Below, in pieces: positions 7,801 through 14,887 of a DNA stretch of 16,154 nt. The notes beneath the pieces are model-generated. The model saw only the letters and a program-made list of their open reading frames with translations, had not been told where the DNA came from and did not search any database. Where the stretch lies: contig JAHIVS010000456.1 of NCBI GenBank assembly GCA_018816605.1, positions 1 through 16,154 on the forward strand, written 5' to 3'. How positions within the stretch are numbered: position 1 is the first letter of the stretch; each line of letters starts with the position of its first letter. This DNA is from Pseudomonadota bacterium. Lineage in GTDB: Bacteria > Desulfobacterota > Desulfobacteria > Desulfobacterales > Desulfobacteraceae. The translations under genes were made by a program, and so were the position numbers.

Positions 7801-9123
7801 CCCGCCGATGGACAGGGAAATAATCAGGGCAGACAACAGCCGTTTTGATTTTTTGGGCTGCTGGCCAATGAGGCTCAGAAAAACCCGGATATTTTTCACA
7901 TGGGCATTGTTGCCCTGGATCTGCCAGTCTTCACCCGTGCCCCGGATCATGGGAAACTGGAACCCGTGGTCCACGGCCCTGTCAATAAAATGGTTGATCA
8001 ATTCAATTTCATCGGTTTTGTATACGGCATCACCGATTTTGTGGATACACTCCAGTACCGTGCCCGGATACCGCCCCTTATGTTCCTTGAGCAGGGAAAA
8101 GGTCTGGTCCACAATCCGAATATCCTTTTTAAACCCACGGTCTCCGATCAAATGAATCAGGGTTCTGTGAATCTCTCCCAAGGCCTCCCGATGGATCATG
8201 GCAAGCCCGGGAGAATGGATAATATAAAACAGAAAGGTGAGCTTGAAGTACTTGCCATAGGTCTTGCCCTGGGAGTGGTCCAGAATCTTGCGGGGAACCT
8301 CCTTAAACTGTTTGACAAAATCCCTGTATCCGGTCAATCGGATGAGCTGGACCGTGGTATCAGCGGATCCCAGGTCATGGGTCCGGACAAGGTCTTCAAG
8401 GTAGGCCTGCCAGGAGCCCAGCCGGGAATGGGAAACGGCGTCCAAAATATTAAGAATGCTTTCATTGAGTCTCCATTCATCAATATTTTCCCGCATCCAT
8501 TCGACCGGGTCGTCCTGGGACAGCCAAAAGGCGAATGAGGCGGTATAAAACTTGACCAGCAGACGGTTCAGGGCCAGAAAAACCGTTTTGTCATTGTTTG
8601 TTTTTGTGTTTGTCTCCAGGTTCTCCAGAAGTACCTGGGCCAGGCGGTCCGGCTGATAATAGGAGCTGACAAAAAAATGGAAATCCTTGTCTTCATAGGA
8701 ATAAATCCTTAAAATCTCTTTTTCCATCAGCGGGAAAAACCGGGACAGCTCATCGCCGGATTCCTTTGCAATGTGGTGAAGCACCAACATCAGGTTATCC
8801 ACGGCAGCCGCCCGGATCTCCTCATCCGACCGGGACTCAAAGGCGGTGATGAAAATATCGGCAAATAGCTCCAGGGCCTTTCTGCCGTCCGGATGGGGTT
8901 TATAAAGATAAAAATAATGAAGGGTAAAGTGCCGGGCTTCACTGACAATAAACCCCCAATTCCGGTAGGGGTGGGATAATTCCTTTAAAAATATTTCCAG
9001 GCGGCTTAAAATACCCACATACCCGTCAAAAATATCCAGCAGCAGTTGATATTTTTCATCAATGACAACATCGGCTCTGGTGCCGGAAAGATTGACCTCA
9101 AGGGCTTTTGATTTCACAACCAT
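4897..9123 (-). CDS. PEP/pyruvate dikinase-like protein: large unknown N-terminal region, ATP-grasp and phospho-His swivel domain, no PEP-binding barrel
   Basis: This is a 1408-residue protein. Residues ~1-900 show no motif I recognise and look mostly helical. From ~917 (NNIIYLGNKGWNLIKLK) comes a PPDK/PEP-synthase N-terminal ATP-grasp domain: SVRSGSSISQPGMLDSFLN (~994), SYRRFLQAYGM, TAVTVQAMIFGN, GNQGEDVVSG, and EIEFTFEG with FILQAR. A swivelling domain follows (~1285-1400), with GGLTSHAAVVA at 1343-1353 and the phosphorylatable His1348. The protein ends 55 residues after this motif, so the PEP/pyruvate TIM barrel of PPDK and PEP synthase is absent. It should bind ATP and phosphorylate its His, but the acceptor is unknown; a separate partner or another substrate must be involved, as in other dikinase-related families. 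The start is debatable: AAAGGA abuts ATG 9123, whereas GTG two codons in (9117) has 5-nt spacing. It is first in an operon with the GAPDH-like gene. Confidence 0.85.
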   Translation of the reverse strand: MVVKSKALEVNLSGTRADVVIDEKYQLLLDIFDGYVGILSRLEIFLKELSHPYRNWGFIVSEARHFTLHYFYLYKPHPDGRKALELFADIFITAFESRSDEEIRAAAVDNLMLVLHHIAKESGDELSRFFPLMEKEILRIYSYEDKDFHFFVSSYYQPDRLAQVLLENLETNTKTNNDKTVFLALNRLLVKFYTASFAFWLSQDDPVEWMRENIDEWRLNESILNILDAVSHSRLGSWQAYLEDLVRTHDLGSADTTVQLIRLTGYRDFVKQFKEVPRKILDHSQGKTYGKYFKLTFLFYIIHSPGLAMIHREALGEIHRTLIHLIGDRGFKKDIRIVDQTFSLLKEHKGRYPGTVLECIHKIGDAVYKTDEIELINHFIDRAVDHGFQFPMIRGTGEDWQIQGNNAHVKNIRVFLSLIGQQPKKSKRLLSALIISLSIGGVFIRDTDLFPRDITRFLNSEIGPVFNLVKQLARLLPAFFNEIGAEGELRDISTQLDESCHRRDRLVHFLRKQCHVESSSRIVDFIQQVMIFWKTRDKTPLAPFVPPSIYGDIRSVGRFVDGPGKILLSLESKGLVQPEDYLMFKQEALDKLVDEVEGVKDLDRLRVKLMSRFYRLLNEKYGIDNLELKDYLATFKAEDLPDPQRLMAALEEKDLETKIEFLLNYMLQLKEIILSDKRFAVNEAIYHKRHFAVDIPSMYGRYNEAKFDALGLTLRIESIVNVLFEDLINGIDLRLITKPTFVRIFSILMLFRKALSLDGIVSNKLDTQLEFLKYSVNITTCSFTQYLDIFKGFIRAVADAVSDNFNTIHSGNLVHMESRIGKGQILSKYLPGAYAENSTDLDAKMAEKLDQRVADIFFRDRIATSLGLQQLDVFLNRILHTLFRQSEKLSQDELSALLNYDPKCSVTNIEDEERISNNIIYLGNKGWNLIKLKHLGIEIPNGFIITTEVFKCLDLINKYTPAAVNFKQHVTAMLARLEVKSKAAFGNPENPLLLSVRSGSSISQPGMLDSFLNVGINEEIAESIAKKTGNPWFAWDSYRRFLQAYGMTFNIQRDAFDHVISGFKERHGISFKRYFTGDQMKAVALAYKQLLVDFGVDLIESPMEQLFLAIHKVFSSWNSKRAKDYRQIMGISDDWGTAVTVQAMIFGNRSRQSGSGVVFSHSPKLPGDAIRLWGDFTIGNQGEDVVSGLVKTLPISEIQKELEDRESKISLETKFPEIYKQLLSIVQQLIYEGGWNPQEIEFTFEGPEKKDLFILQARDLSLRDRKKMTGFEADDAQLATLYLGQGIGVSGGAMSGRIVFTLEEIDGFRRQDPDANLILVRNDTVPDDILEIDASDGILTAKGGLTSHAAVVAYNLMKTCVVGCENLVCNEQEKVCRLNGVKMKVGDYISINGYKGSVYQGEMKVNII

Positions 9124-9168
9124 CCTTTCTTTGTTCTCGGAACCTTAAAAAAAGCATAACCTGCAGGC

Positions 9169-9196
9169 AGTGTATCATTTTTTCCTTTTTTTTCAA
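9169..9196 (-). promoter_or_regulatory. Putative promoter of the PPDK-like/GAPDH-like operon
   Basis: On the minus strand, TTGAAA (9196-9191; 5 of 6 to TTGACA) is separated by 16 bp from TACACT (9174-9169; 4 of 6 to TATAAT). Transcription would begin near 9162, ~40 nt before the start codon at 9123 or 9117. The region is A-rich on the transcribed strand. This is a pattern match only. Confidence 0.4.
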
Positions 9197-9223
9197 CGGA
9201 CTTTCTGGAAATTACGGCCTGAA

Positions 9224-9259
9224 ATATCGTGTATTTCTTTTAAGGTTTATGATATCGTG
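9224..9259. repeat. 8-bp direct repeat ATATCGTG in the divergent promoter gap
   Basis: ATATCGTG occurs at 9224-9231 and again at 9252-9259, 28 bp apart, in the 240-bp gap between the divergent PPDK-like and kinase genes. A -10-like TATGAT lies at 9248-9253, overlapping the second copy, but no good -35 accompanies it. The pair may be a regulator site for the signalling operon. Nothing else distinct was seen in this gap apart from the minus-strand promoter and the kinase ribosome-binding site. Confidence 0.25.
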
Positions 9260-9363
9260 ACCGGCAAGCTTTTGTTTGCAGATAAATGATTCACACTTGT
9301 GGGGCCGGGCAGCCTGTGATACCGGACACCTCCATGTGTGCACACCCTTTTAAGGATGAGGCA

Positions 9364-12300
9364 ATGACATTTAAACTGGCTGACCTGAAAATGCGTCCCA
9401 AATTGATCTTCTTATTTGTTTTGACCGGAATTTTGCCCCTGTTAATCGCCGGATATTACGGCAGTAAGCTTGCCGCCAATGCAATGATGGAAAAATCTTT
9501 CGGCCAGCTGGATGCAGTCCAGACCATCCGGACCGGTCAGCTGGAGTCTGTTTTCAGGCAGCGCTCCACTGAATTGCAGATGCTGGCCAAAAGCGACCAG
9601 ATCCTGGAATTCAGCAAAAAACTCATCGACTACCATACCCTTAGAACCCAGTCCCATATTTTTGAGACCAAGAACTACAAGATGCTTGAAAGTGCCTATG
9701 CTGAAACGCTGAAGCGCTTTGCCGCCTCCTATGGCTGCCAGGACATCAAGATTGTTGAGGCAACTCAGGGTCTTCTTCTGTATTCCAATGAAAATTTCCA
9801 GAACATGGGACACGATCTTACACAGACCGCCTACGCCTGGAGTGGTCTGGCCCGTGCATGGAAAACAATTCTGAATACAGGGGAAGGGGTCATTGTTGAT
9901 TTTGAGCCCTATGCACCGGCCAAGGGGATGGAAACAGCCTTTTTCGGTCAGCCGGTAAAAGATGCCAACGGCCAATTGGTGGCTGCCGTCATCGTCCAGG
10001 TCACCCCGGACTTTATCCGGGACATCATGGAATCCCGCAAGGGCATGGGAGAGACCGGCGAGTCATACCTGCTCGGCTGGGATGCAGGCCAAGATCGATT
10101 TGAGTTGAGAAGCGATATTCAAACCATGGGAGACGGCAAATTTGTGATTGGGTTTTCCCTGGAAAAAACCCTGGACTATTGGAAAGACGCCGTGAAAAAG
10201 GGGACTGCCGGCGGCAGGGGCTCCTATGTTGACAGTTCGGGCAAAACGGTGCTGGTTTCCTACAACAGATTGGATATAAGCGGAATGAACTGGTTTTTAA
10301 TTTCCAAGATTGACCAGTATGAGGTGGAAACGCCGGTCCGGAAGATTCTGGTTAAAACCCTGATTCTTTCCATTTTCCTGGTGACCCTCATCGGGACAGG
10401 GGCGTTTTTTTTATCCCGAACCATCACCCGCCCCATTATCGAGGATGTGAAGTTTGCCCAGGCCATTGCCAACGGGGAATTTAACAAAACCCTTAAATTG
10501 AACCAGCGGGATGAACTGGGAAAACTGGCATGGGCATTGAACCACATGGCCAGAACCCTCCGGGACCAAAGCTGGCTTAAAACAGGTAAAGAAGGCCTGG
10601 ATGACGCCCTGCGCGGAGAATTAAACGAACAAAAACTGGGGCAAAAATTTGTTACCTTTATGGCCAAACACCTGGGCGCCCACCTAGGGGCCTTGTACCG
10701 CAATGATGCCGGTGTATTAAAATTATATGCCAGTTATGCCTTTTCAGACCGGAAGGGCAACTTCAATTCCATCAAACTGGGTGAAGGCATGGTGGGCCAG
10801 GCCGCCCTGGAACAGGAAATTATCGTCTTCAACGATATCGAGGAAGAGGGCCCCATGATTCACTACGGCGCCGGCCAGAAGCCTGCCGCCTCCTATATCA
10901 TTGTTCCCCTGCCCTTTGAAAATGAACTGATCGGCGTTCTTCTGCTGGGGTCTCTTAATCGGTTTACAGATCTTGAAAAACAATTCATTGAGCAGAACAT
11001 TAAAAACACCGCCATTCTCATGAACACCGCAAAGTCCCGCCGAACCATCAAACACCTCCTGGAAGAGGCCCAGCAACACCAGCAGGAATTGCTGGCCAAA
11101 AACCAAATCCTTGAAAAACAGACCCAGGCCCTGAAAGAATCCGAAGCAGAACTCAAGTCACAGCAGGAAGAACTGCGGGTCACCAATGAAGAGCTGGAAG
11201 AACAGGCCCGGGCTCTCAAAGAATCGGAAACAGAGCTCCAGGCCCAGCAGGAAGAGCTCCAGGTCACCAATGAAGAGCTGGAAGAACAGACCCGGAACCT
11301 TGAAGAGCAGAAAAAAGCCATCGAAAAAAAGAACGTCGCCCTGGTCGATGCCCAGGAAGATATCCAGGCCAAGGCCGCAGAGCTTGAAATCGCCAGCAAG
11401 TATAAGTCGGAATTTTTAGCCAACATGTCCCACGAACTTCGGACGCCTTTGAATTCCATCCTGATCCTGTCCCAGCTTCTGGGCACAAACAAAAACCAAA
11501 ACCTTACCGAAAAACAGATAGAGTCGGCCAAGGCCATCCATTCCAGCGGTGAAGACCTGCTCACCCTGATCAATGAAATACTGGACCTGTCAAAGGTGGA
11601 AGCGGGAAAAATAGAACTGATACCCGAAGACCTGGGCATTCAACGCCTGATGGATGACGTAACCCGGATGTTTACGGACCTTGCCCGGGAAAAGGGAATC
11701 GGTTTTGACATTATCACTGAAAAAGACATGGTCGATACCATTTACACAGACCCTTTGCGGTTGCAGCAGATACTGCGGAACCTTCTGACCAATGCCTTCA
11801 AGTTTACCAAACAGGGTCAGGTCAGCCTCACCATTGCACGGCCCTTACCCTCCCTTTTGTCGGGCACTGCCCTGACGTCTGAAACATCCGTCGCCCTTGC
11901 CGTTAAAGATGAAGGCATCGGGATACCCAAGGAACAGCAGGCCGTTATCTTTGAAGCCTTTCAACAGGCAGACGGCAGCACCAGCCGGAAATATGGGGGC
12001 ACGGGACTTGGCCTTTCCATTTCCCGGGAACTGGCCAAATTGCTGGGGGGATTTATCCACCTCCAAAGCCAGGAGGCCAAGGGCAGCACCTTTACCCTTG
12101 TCATTCCGGAGCGCCATTGCCCGCCAGACGAACCCGCCCCTCCAAAAAAAGTTTTGGCCGGGACTGCTGAAAACAGGGAAAGCCCCCCCCCTGACAAACA
12201 GGCCGTAAACACTCCGGTGGCAAAACCTGCCCCCGTGCCCCAAAACGCTTCTGTCCGGGATGACAGAAAACTGATATCAACGGGAGGCAAAAGCCTTTTA

Positions 12301-13452
12301 ATTATTGAGGATGATCCTGTTTCCGCCAAAATCATGCGGGATTTTGCCCGGGAACGGGGATTTAAGTGTATCATTGCCGATGACGGCGAATCCGGACTCC
12401 ATTTTGCCGATTATTATAAACCCAGCGCCATCATGCTGGACATCGGCCTGCCCGGGATTGACGGGTGGAGCGTGCTGGAACGGCTGAAAAACAATCCGAA
12501 GCTGCGCCATATTCCCGTCCATTTCATGTCAGCGGCGGACAGCTCTCTTTCTGCCATGCGCATGGGGGCCCTGGGATTTTTAACCAAACCCGTGACCCTG
12601 GAAAAGGTGGAAGAAACCTTTTGCAAGATTGAAAATATTATCACCCACCCGGTGAGAAAACTGCTGGTGGTGGAGGATGATTCTATCCAGCGTAAAAGTA
12701 TCAAGGACTTGATCGGCAACGGGGATGTGGAAACCACCATGGTTTCCACAGGGGTCCAAGCCTATGAAGAGCTGATAAATCAGCGCTATGACTGTATGGT
12801 CCTGGATCTTGGTCTGGAAGATATGTCCGGGTTTGAACTCCTGGAAAAAATCCGCCACCACAAAACCTGTTCCAAGATACCGGTCATTGTCTATACCGGC
12901 CGTGACCTGACCCTGGATGAAGATAAAAAACTGCGGAAATACACGGAAAGTATTATCATTAAAGGGGTCAAATCACCCGATCGCCTGTTGGAAGAGTCTG
13001 CCCTTTTCCTCCACCGGGTGGAGGCGGATCTGCCTTCGGAAAAACAAAAAATCCTCAAAATGGCCCATGACAAGGGGGCTGTCTTGCGTGAAAAAACCAT
13101 CCTCCTGGTGGATGATGACATGAGAAATGTCTTTGCCCTCTCTTCTGTGCTGGAAGAAAAAAACATGACCGTCCTCATCGCCAGGGACGGCATGGAAGGG
13201 GTGAAAAAGACCAAGGAACACAAAGAGATTGATCTTGTACTCATGGACATCATGATGCCCAGAATGGACGGATATGAGGCGATCCGGGAGATACGGAAAA
13301 CCCAAAAAAAATTGCCCATCATTGCCCTGACGGCCAAGGCCATGAAAGGGGACCGTAATAAATGTATTGAGGCCGGGGCCAATGACTATCTTGCAAAACC
13401 CGTGGATCCCGACAAACTGATCTCCATGCTCAGGGTCTGGCTATACGCATGA
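9364..13452 (+). CDS. Membrane hybrid sensor histidine kinase (Cache-HAMP-GAF-coiled coil-HisKA-HATPase-3x receiver)
   Basis: A large sensor kinase, 1362 residues from this start. TM1 (~14-34) and TM2 (~331-354) flank a ~295-residue extracytoplasmic Cache-like sensor. Then follow HAMP (TRPI, ~355-405), GAF (~425-565), a coiled coil (~570-680) with a 28-residue repeat, HisKA (FLANMSHELRTPLN, phospho-acceptor His690), HATPase_c (NAFKFT; GTGLGLSISREL), a Pro-rich linker, and three receivers with phospho-acceptors Asp1026 (MLDIGLP), Asp1148 (VLDLGLE) and Asp1295 (LMDIMMP). REC2 has IIKG in place of the usual KP switch motif. I chose ATG 9364 over the upstream in-frame ATG 9286 because AAGGA ends 7 nt before it and MTFKLADLKMRPKL is a typical sensor or chemoreceptor beginning. 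The stop overlaps the cheR-like start by ATGA, so translation is probably coupled. The ligand is unknown. A run of nine C lies in the linker (12183-12191). Confidence 0.93.
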   Translation: MTFKLADLKMRPKLIFLFVLTGILPLLIAGYYGSKLAANAMMEKSFGQLDAVQTIRTGQLESVFRQRSTELQMLAKSDQILEFSKKLIDYHTLRTQSHIFETKNYKMLESAYAETLKRFAASYGCQDIKIVEATQGLLLYSNENFQNMGHDLTQTAYAWSGLARAWKTILNTGEGVIVDFEPYAPAKGMETAFFGQPVKDANGQLVAAVIVQVTPDFIRDIMESRKGMGETGESYLLGWDAGQDRFELRSDIQTMGDGKFVIGFSLEKTLDYWKDAVKKGTAGGRGSYVDSSGKTVLVSYNRLDISGMNWFLISKIDQYEVETPVRKILVKTLILSIFLVTLIGTGAFFLSRTITRPIIEDVKFAQAIANGEFNKTLKLNQRDELGKLAWALNHMARTLRDQSWLKTGKEGLDDALRGELNEQKLGQKFVTFMAKHLGAHLGALYRNDAGVLKLYASYAFSDRKGNFNSIKLGEGMVGQAALEQEIIVFNDIEEEGPMIHYGAGQKPAASYIIVPLPFENELIGVLLLGSLNRFTDLEKQFIEQNIKNTAILMNTAKSRRTIKHLLEEAQQHQQELLAKNQILEKQTQALKESEAELKSQQEELRVTNEELEEQARALKESETELQAQQEELQVTNEELEEQTRNLEEQKKAIEKKNVALVDAQEDIQAKAAELEIASKYKSEFLANMSHELRTPLNSILILSQLLGTNKNQNLTEKQIESAKAIHSSGEDLLTLINEILDLSKVEAGKIELIPEDLGIQRLMDDVTRMFTDLAREKGIGFDIITEKDMVDTIYTDPLRLQQILRNLLTNAFKFTKQGQVSLTIARPLPSLLSGTALTSETSVALAVKDEGIGIPKEQQAVIFEAFQQADGSTSRKYGGTGLGLSISRELAKLLGGFIHLQSQEAKGSTFTLVIPERHCPPDEPAPPKKVLAGTAENRESPPPDKQAVNTPVAKPAPVPQNASVRDDRKLISTGGKSLLIIEDDPVSAKIMRDFARERGFKCIIADDGESGLHFADYYKPSAIMLDIGLPGIDGWSVLERLKNNPKLRHIPVHFMSAADSSLSAMRMGALGFLTKPVTLEKVEETFCKIENIITHPVRKLLVVEDDSIQRKSIKDLIGNGDVETTMVSTGVQAYEELINQRYDCMVLDLGLEDMSGFELLEKIRHHKTCSKIPVIVYTGRDLTLDEDKKLRKYTESIIIKGVKSPDRLLEESALFLHRVEADLPSEKQKILKMAHDKGAVLREKTILLVDDDMRNVFALSSVLEEKNMTVLIARDGMEGVKKTKEHKEIDLVLMDIMMPRMDGYEAIREIRKTQKKLPIIALTAKAMKGDRNKCIEAGANDYLAKPVDPDKLISMLRVWLYA
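11131..11298 (+). repeat. 84-bp tandem repeat encoding two 28-residue signalling-helix units
   Basis: Two adjacent copies (11131-11214 and 11215-11298) encode LKESEAELKSQQEEL then RVTNEELEEQARA, and LKESETELQAQQEEL then QVTNEELEEQTRN. Each unit is 28 residues, four heptads, so adding or losing a copy keeps the coiled-coil register. The repeat sits between GAF and HisKA and acts as the signalling helix. Such units are common in this kinase type. DNA identity is highest over the second half of each unit. Confidence 0.85.
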
Positions 13453-14297
13453 TTGCTGAGCCCAAAAAGAAAGCCCTGGAAAATGAGCGCCTGGAAATCC
13501 AGATGCTCCTGGAGGCCATCCATCAAAAATACGGGTATAATTTCAAGGATTATGCCAGTGCCCACACCAAACGGCGGCTCCAGCACCGGTTGAACATCAG
13601 CAATCTGGAAAATTATGCACAGATGATGCACAAGATCATTTATGATGAAGCATTCTTTAATTCCCTGCTTCTGGATTTGTCCATAAACGTCACGGAAATG
13701 TTCAGGGACCCGATGGTTTACAAAAAAATCCGCCAGGAGCTTATTCCCCGTTTAAAAACCTATTCCTTTATTAAGGTCTGGCATGCCGGCTGTTCAGCAG
13801 GCCAGGAAGTCTATTCCATGTCCATTCTCCTGGAAGAGGAGGACATGAAGCATCGGTCACAAATCTATGCCACGGATTTTAACGATCTGATTTTAGATAC
13901 GGCCAAAAAGGGTATCTATCCCCTTGAGGTGATGAAAACCTATACGGGCAATTATCAGCAGTCCGGCGGAAAAAATGATTTCTCCGATTATTATACCGCC
14001 GACTATGACAATGTCATTCTCCGGCAATCCCTGAAGGAAAAAGTGTTGTTTTCATCCCACAACCTGGTCACAGACGGCGTGTTCGGAGAAATGAACCTGA
14101 TCTTCTGCAGAAACGTGCTCATTTATTTTAACCGGCAATTGCAAAACCAGGTGTTAAAACTATTTTACGACAGTCTCTGCCCCGGAGGCTACCTGTGTCT
14201 GGGGATCAAGGAAAGTCTCAAGTTCACGGACATGGAAGAAAAATTTGAACCCATTGCCGACCGGGAAAAAATTTACAGGAAAAAACGACTGCCATGA
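13449..14297 (+). CDS. CheR-type SAM-dependent protein methyltransferase
   Basis: At 282 residues this is close to the usual CheR length. CheR methylates glutamates on receptors using S-adenosylmethionine. The N-terminal helical domain holds the basic YASAHTKRRLQHRL segment (~37-50). SINVTEMFRDP (~78-88) matches the conserved NxTxFFRD region. The SAM-binding loop reads WHAGCSAGQEVYS (commonly GCSxGEE, so Gln replaces one Glu). IYATDFNDLILDTAKKGIY is the second SAM-contact segment, and LIFCRNVLIYF is the family signature. The C-terminus LCLGIKESLKF fits LxLGxSE. There is no pentapeptide-binding or TPR extension. The start overlaps the kinase stop (ATGA) and the stop overlaps the next start (ATGA), so the three proteins are translationally coupled. 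No CheA, CheW or MCP is in the window; the likely methylation target is the linked kinase or an unseen receptor, which is inference. Confidence 0.92.
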   Translation: MIAEPKKKALENERLEIQMLLEAIHQKYGYNFKDYASAHTKRRLQHRLNISNLENYAQMMHKIIYDEAFFNSLLLDLSINVTEMFRDPMVYKKIRQELIPRLKTYSFIKVWHAGCSAGQEVYSMSILLEEEDMKHRSQIYATDFNDLILDTAKKGIYPLEVMKTYTGNYQQSGGKNDFSDYYTADYDNVILRQSLKEKVLFSSHNLVTDGVFGEMNLIFCRNVLIYFNRQLQNQVLKLFYDSLCPGGYLCLGIKESLKFTDMEEKFEPIADREKIYRKKRLP

Positions 14298-14887
14298 AAG
14301 AGACACCCATAAAAAAACAGTATGAGGCCATTGTCATTGGCGCATCCGCAGGAGGACTGGCTGCCCTGACCGCTATCTTGCCCAAGCTTTCGAAGTTCCT
14401 GGGCCTTCCCGTTCTTATCGTTCAGCATTTGAGCCCGGATTCCGATGATTTTCTGGCCACCCATTTTAATCGCCTTTGTTCCCTTCGTGTAAAAGAAGCC
14501 GAAGACAAGGAACCCATCATGGACAATACCATTTATTTTGCTCCGGCCAACTATCATCTGATGGTGGAGCAGGATAAAACCATTGCCCTGTCCACGGCGG
14601 AACGGGTGCAATATTCAAGGCCCGCCATTGATGTCTTGTTTGAAACAGCAGCAGACGCCTATGCAGACCGGCTGATCGCCATCATTCTCACGGGATCCAA
14701 TTCCGACGGTACTCGGGGTATCCTGCGGATCCGGGAATTCAAGGGCCTTGTGATTGCCCAATCCCCGGAGTCTGCACAGGTAAACATCATGCCCTTATCC
14801 GCGATCAACCAGGCCGGGGTGGATAAAATACTTGATTTGAAAGAGATTGCACCGTATATCCATCAGATAACGGAGAAGGAAACTTAA
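14294..14887 (+). CDS. Stand-alone CheB-type methylesterase domain
   Basis: A 197-residue protein equivalent to the catalytic domain of CheB, which removes methyl esters (and deamidates Gln) on receptors. The catalytic triad is visible: Ser18 in IGASAGG, His45 in VQHLSP and Asp138 in LTGSNSDGT (classical CheB has TGMGxDGA here). AQSPESAQVNIMP matches the conserved AQDExSSxVxGMP stretch in altered form. The N-terminal receiver and linker of full CheB are absent, so activity is not controlled by phosphorylation in cis. The start overlaps the cheR-like gene by ATGA, and the stop directly abuts the next start. Pairing with the CheR-type gene implies reversible methylation of a common target. Confidence 0.92.
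   Translation: MKETPIKKQYEAIVIGASAGGLAALTAILPKLSKFLGLPVLIVQHLSPDSDDFLATHFNRLCSLRVKEAEDKEPIMDNTIYFAPANYHLMVEQDKTIALSTAERVQYSRPAIDVLFETAADAYADRLIAIILTGSNSDGTRGILRIREFKGLVIAQSPESAQVNIMPLSAINQAGVDKILDLKEIAPYIHQITEKET

Noticed and set aside
9261..9285. Possible sigma54 promoter (CGGCAAG ... TTTGCA) ahead of the kinase gene
   Set aside because: The GG and GC elements are separated by 13 nt rather than the required 10.
9286..9363. Upstream in-frame ATG 9286 as the kinase start (26 extra residues)
   Set aside because: It lacks a convincing ribosome-binding site and adds a Cys/Pro-containing stretch atypical ahead of TM1, whereas ATG 9364 has AAGGA at 7-nt spacing and a typical sensor N-terminus.
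10893..11639. 248-residue minus-strand open frame, Ser-rich, opposite the kinase coiled coil
   Set aside because: Its serine runs are the reverse complement of Glu/Gln codons in the coiled coil; it is a shadow frame.
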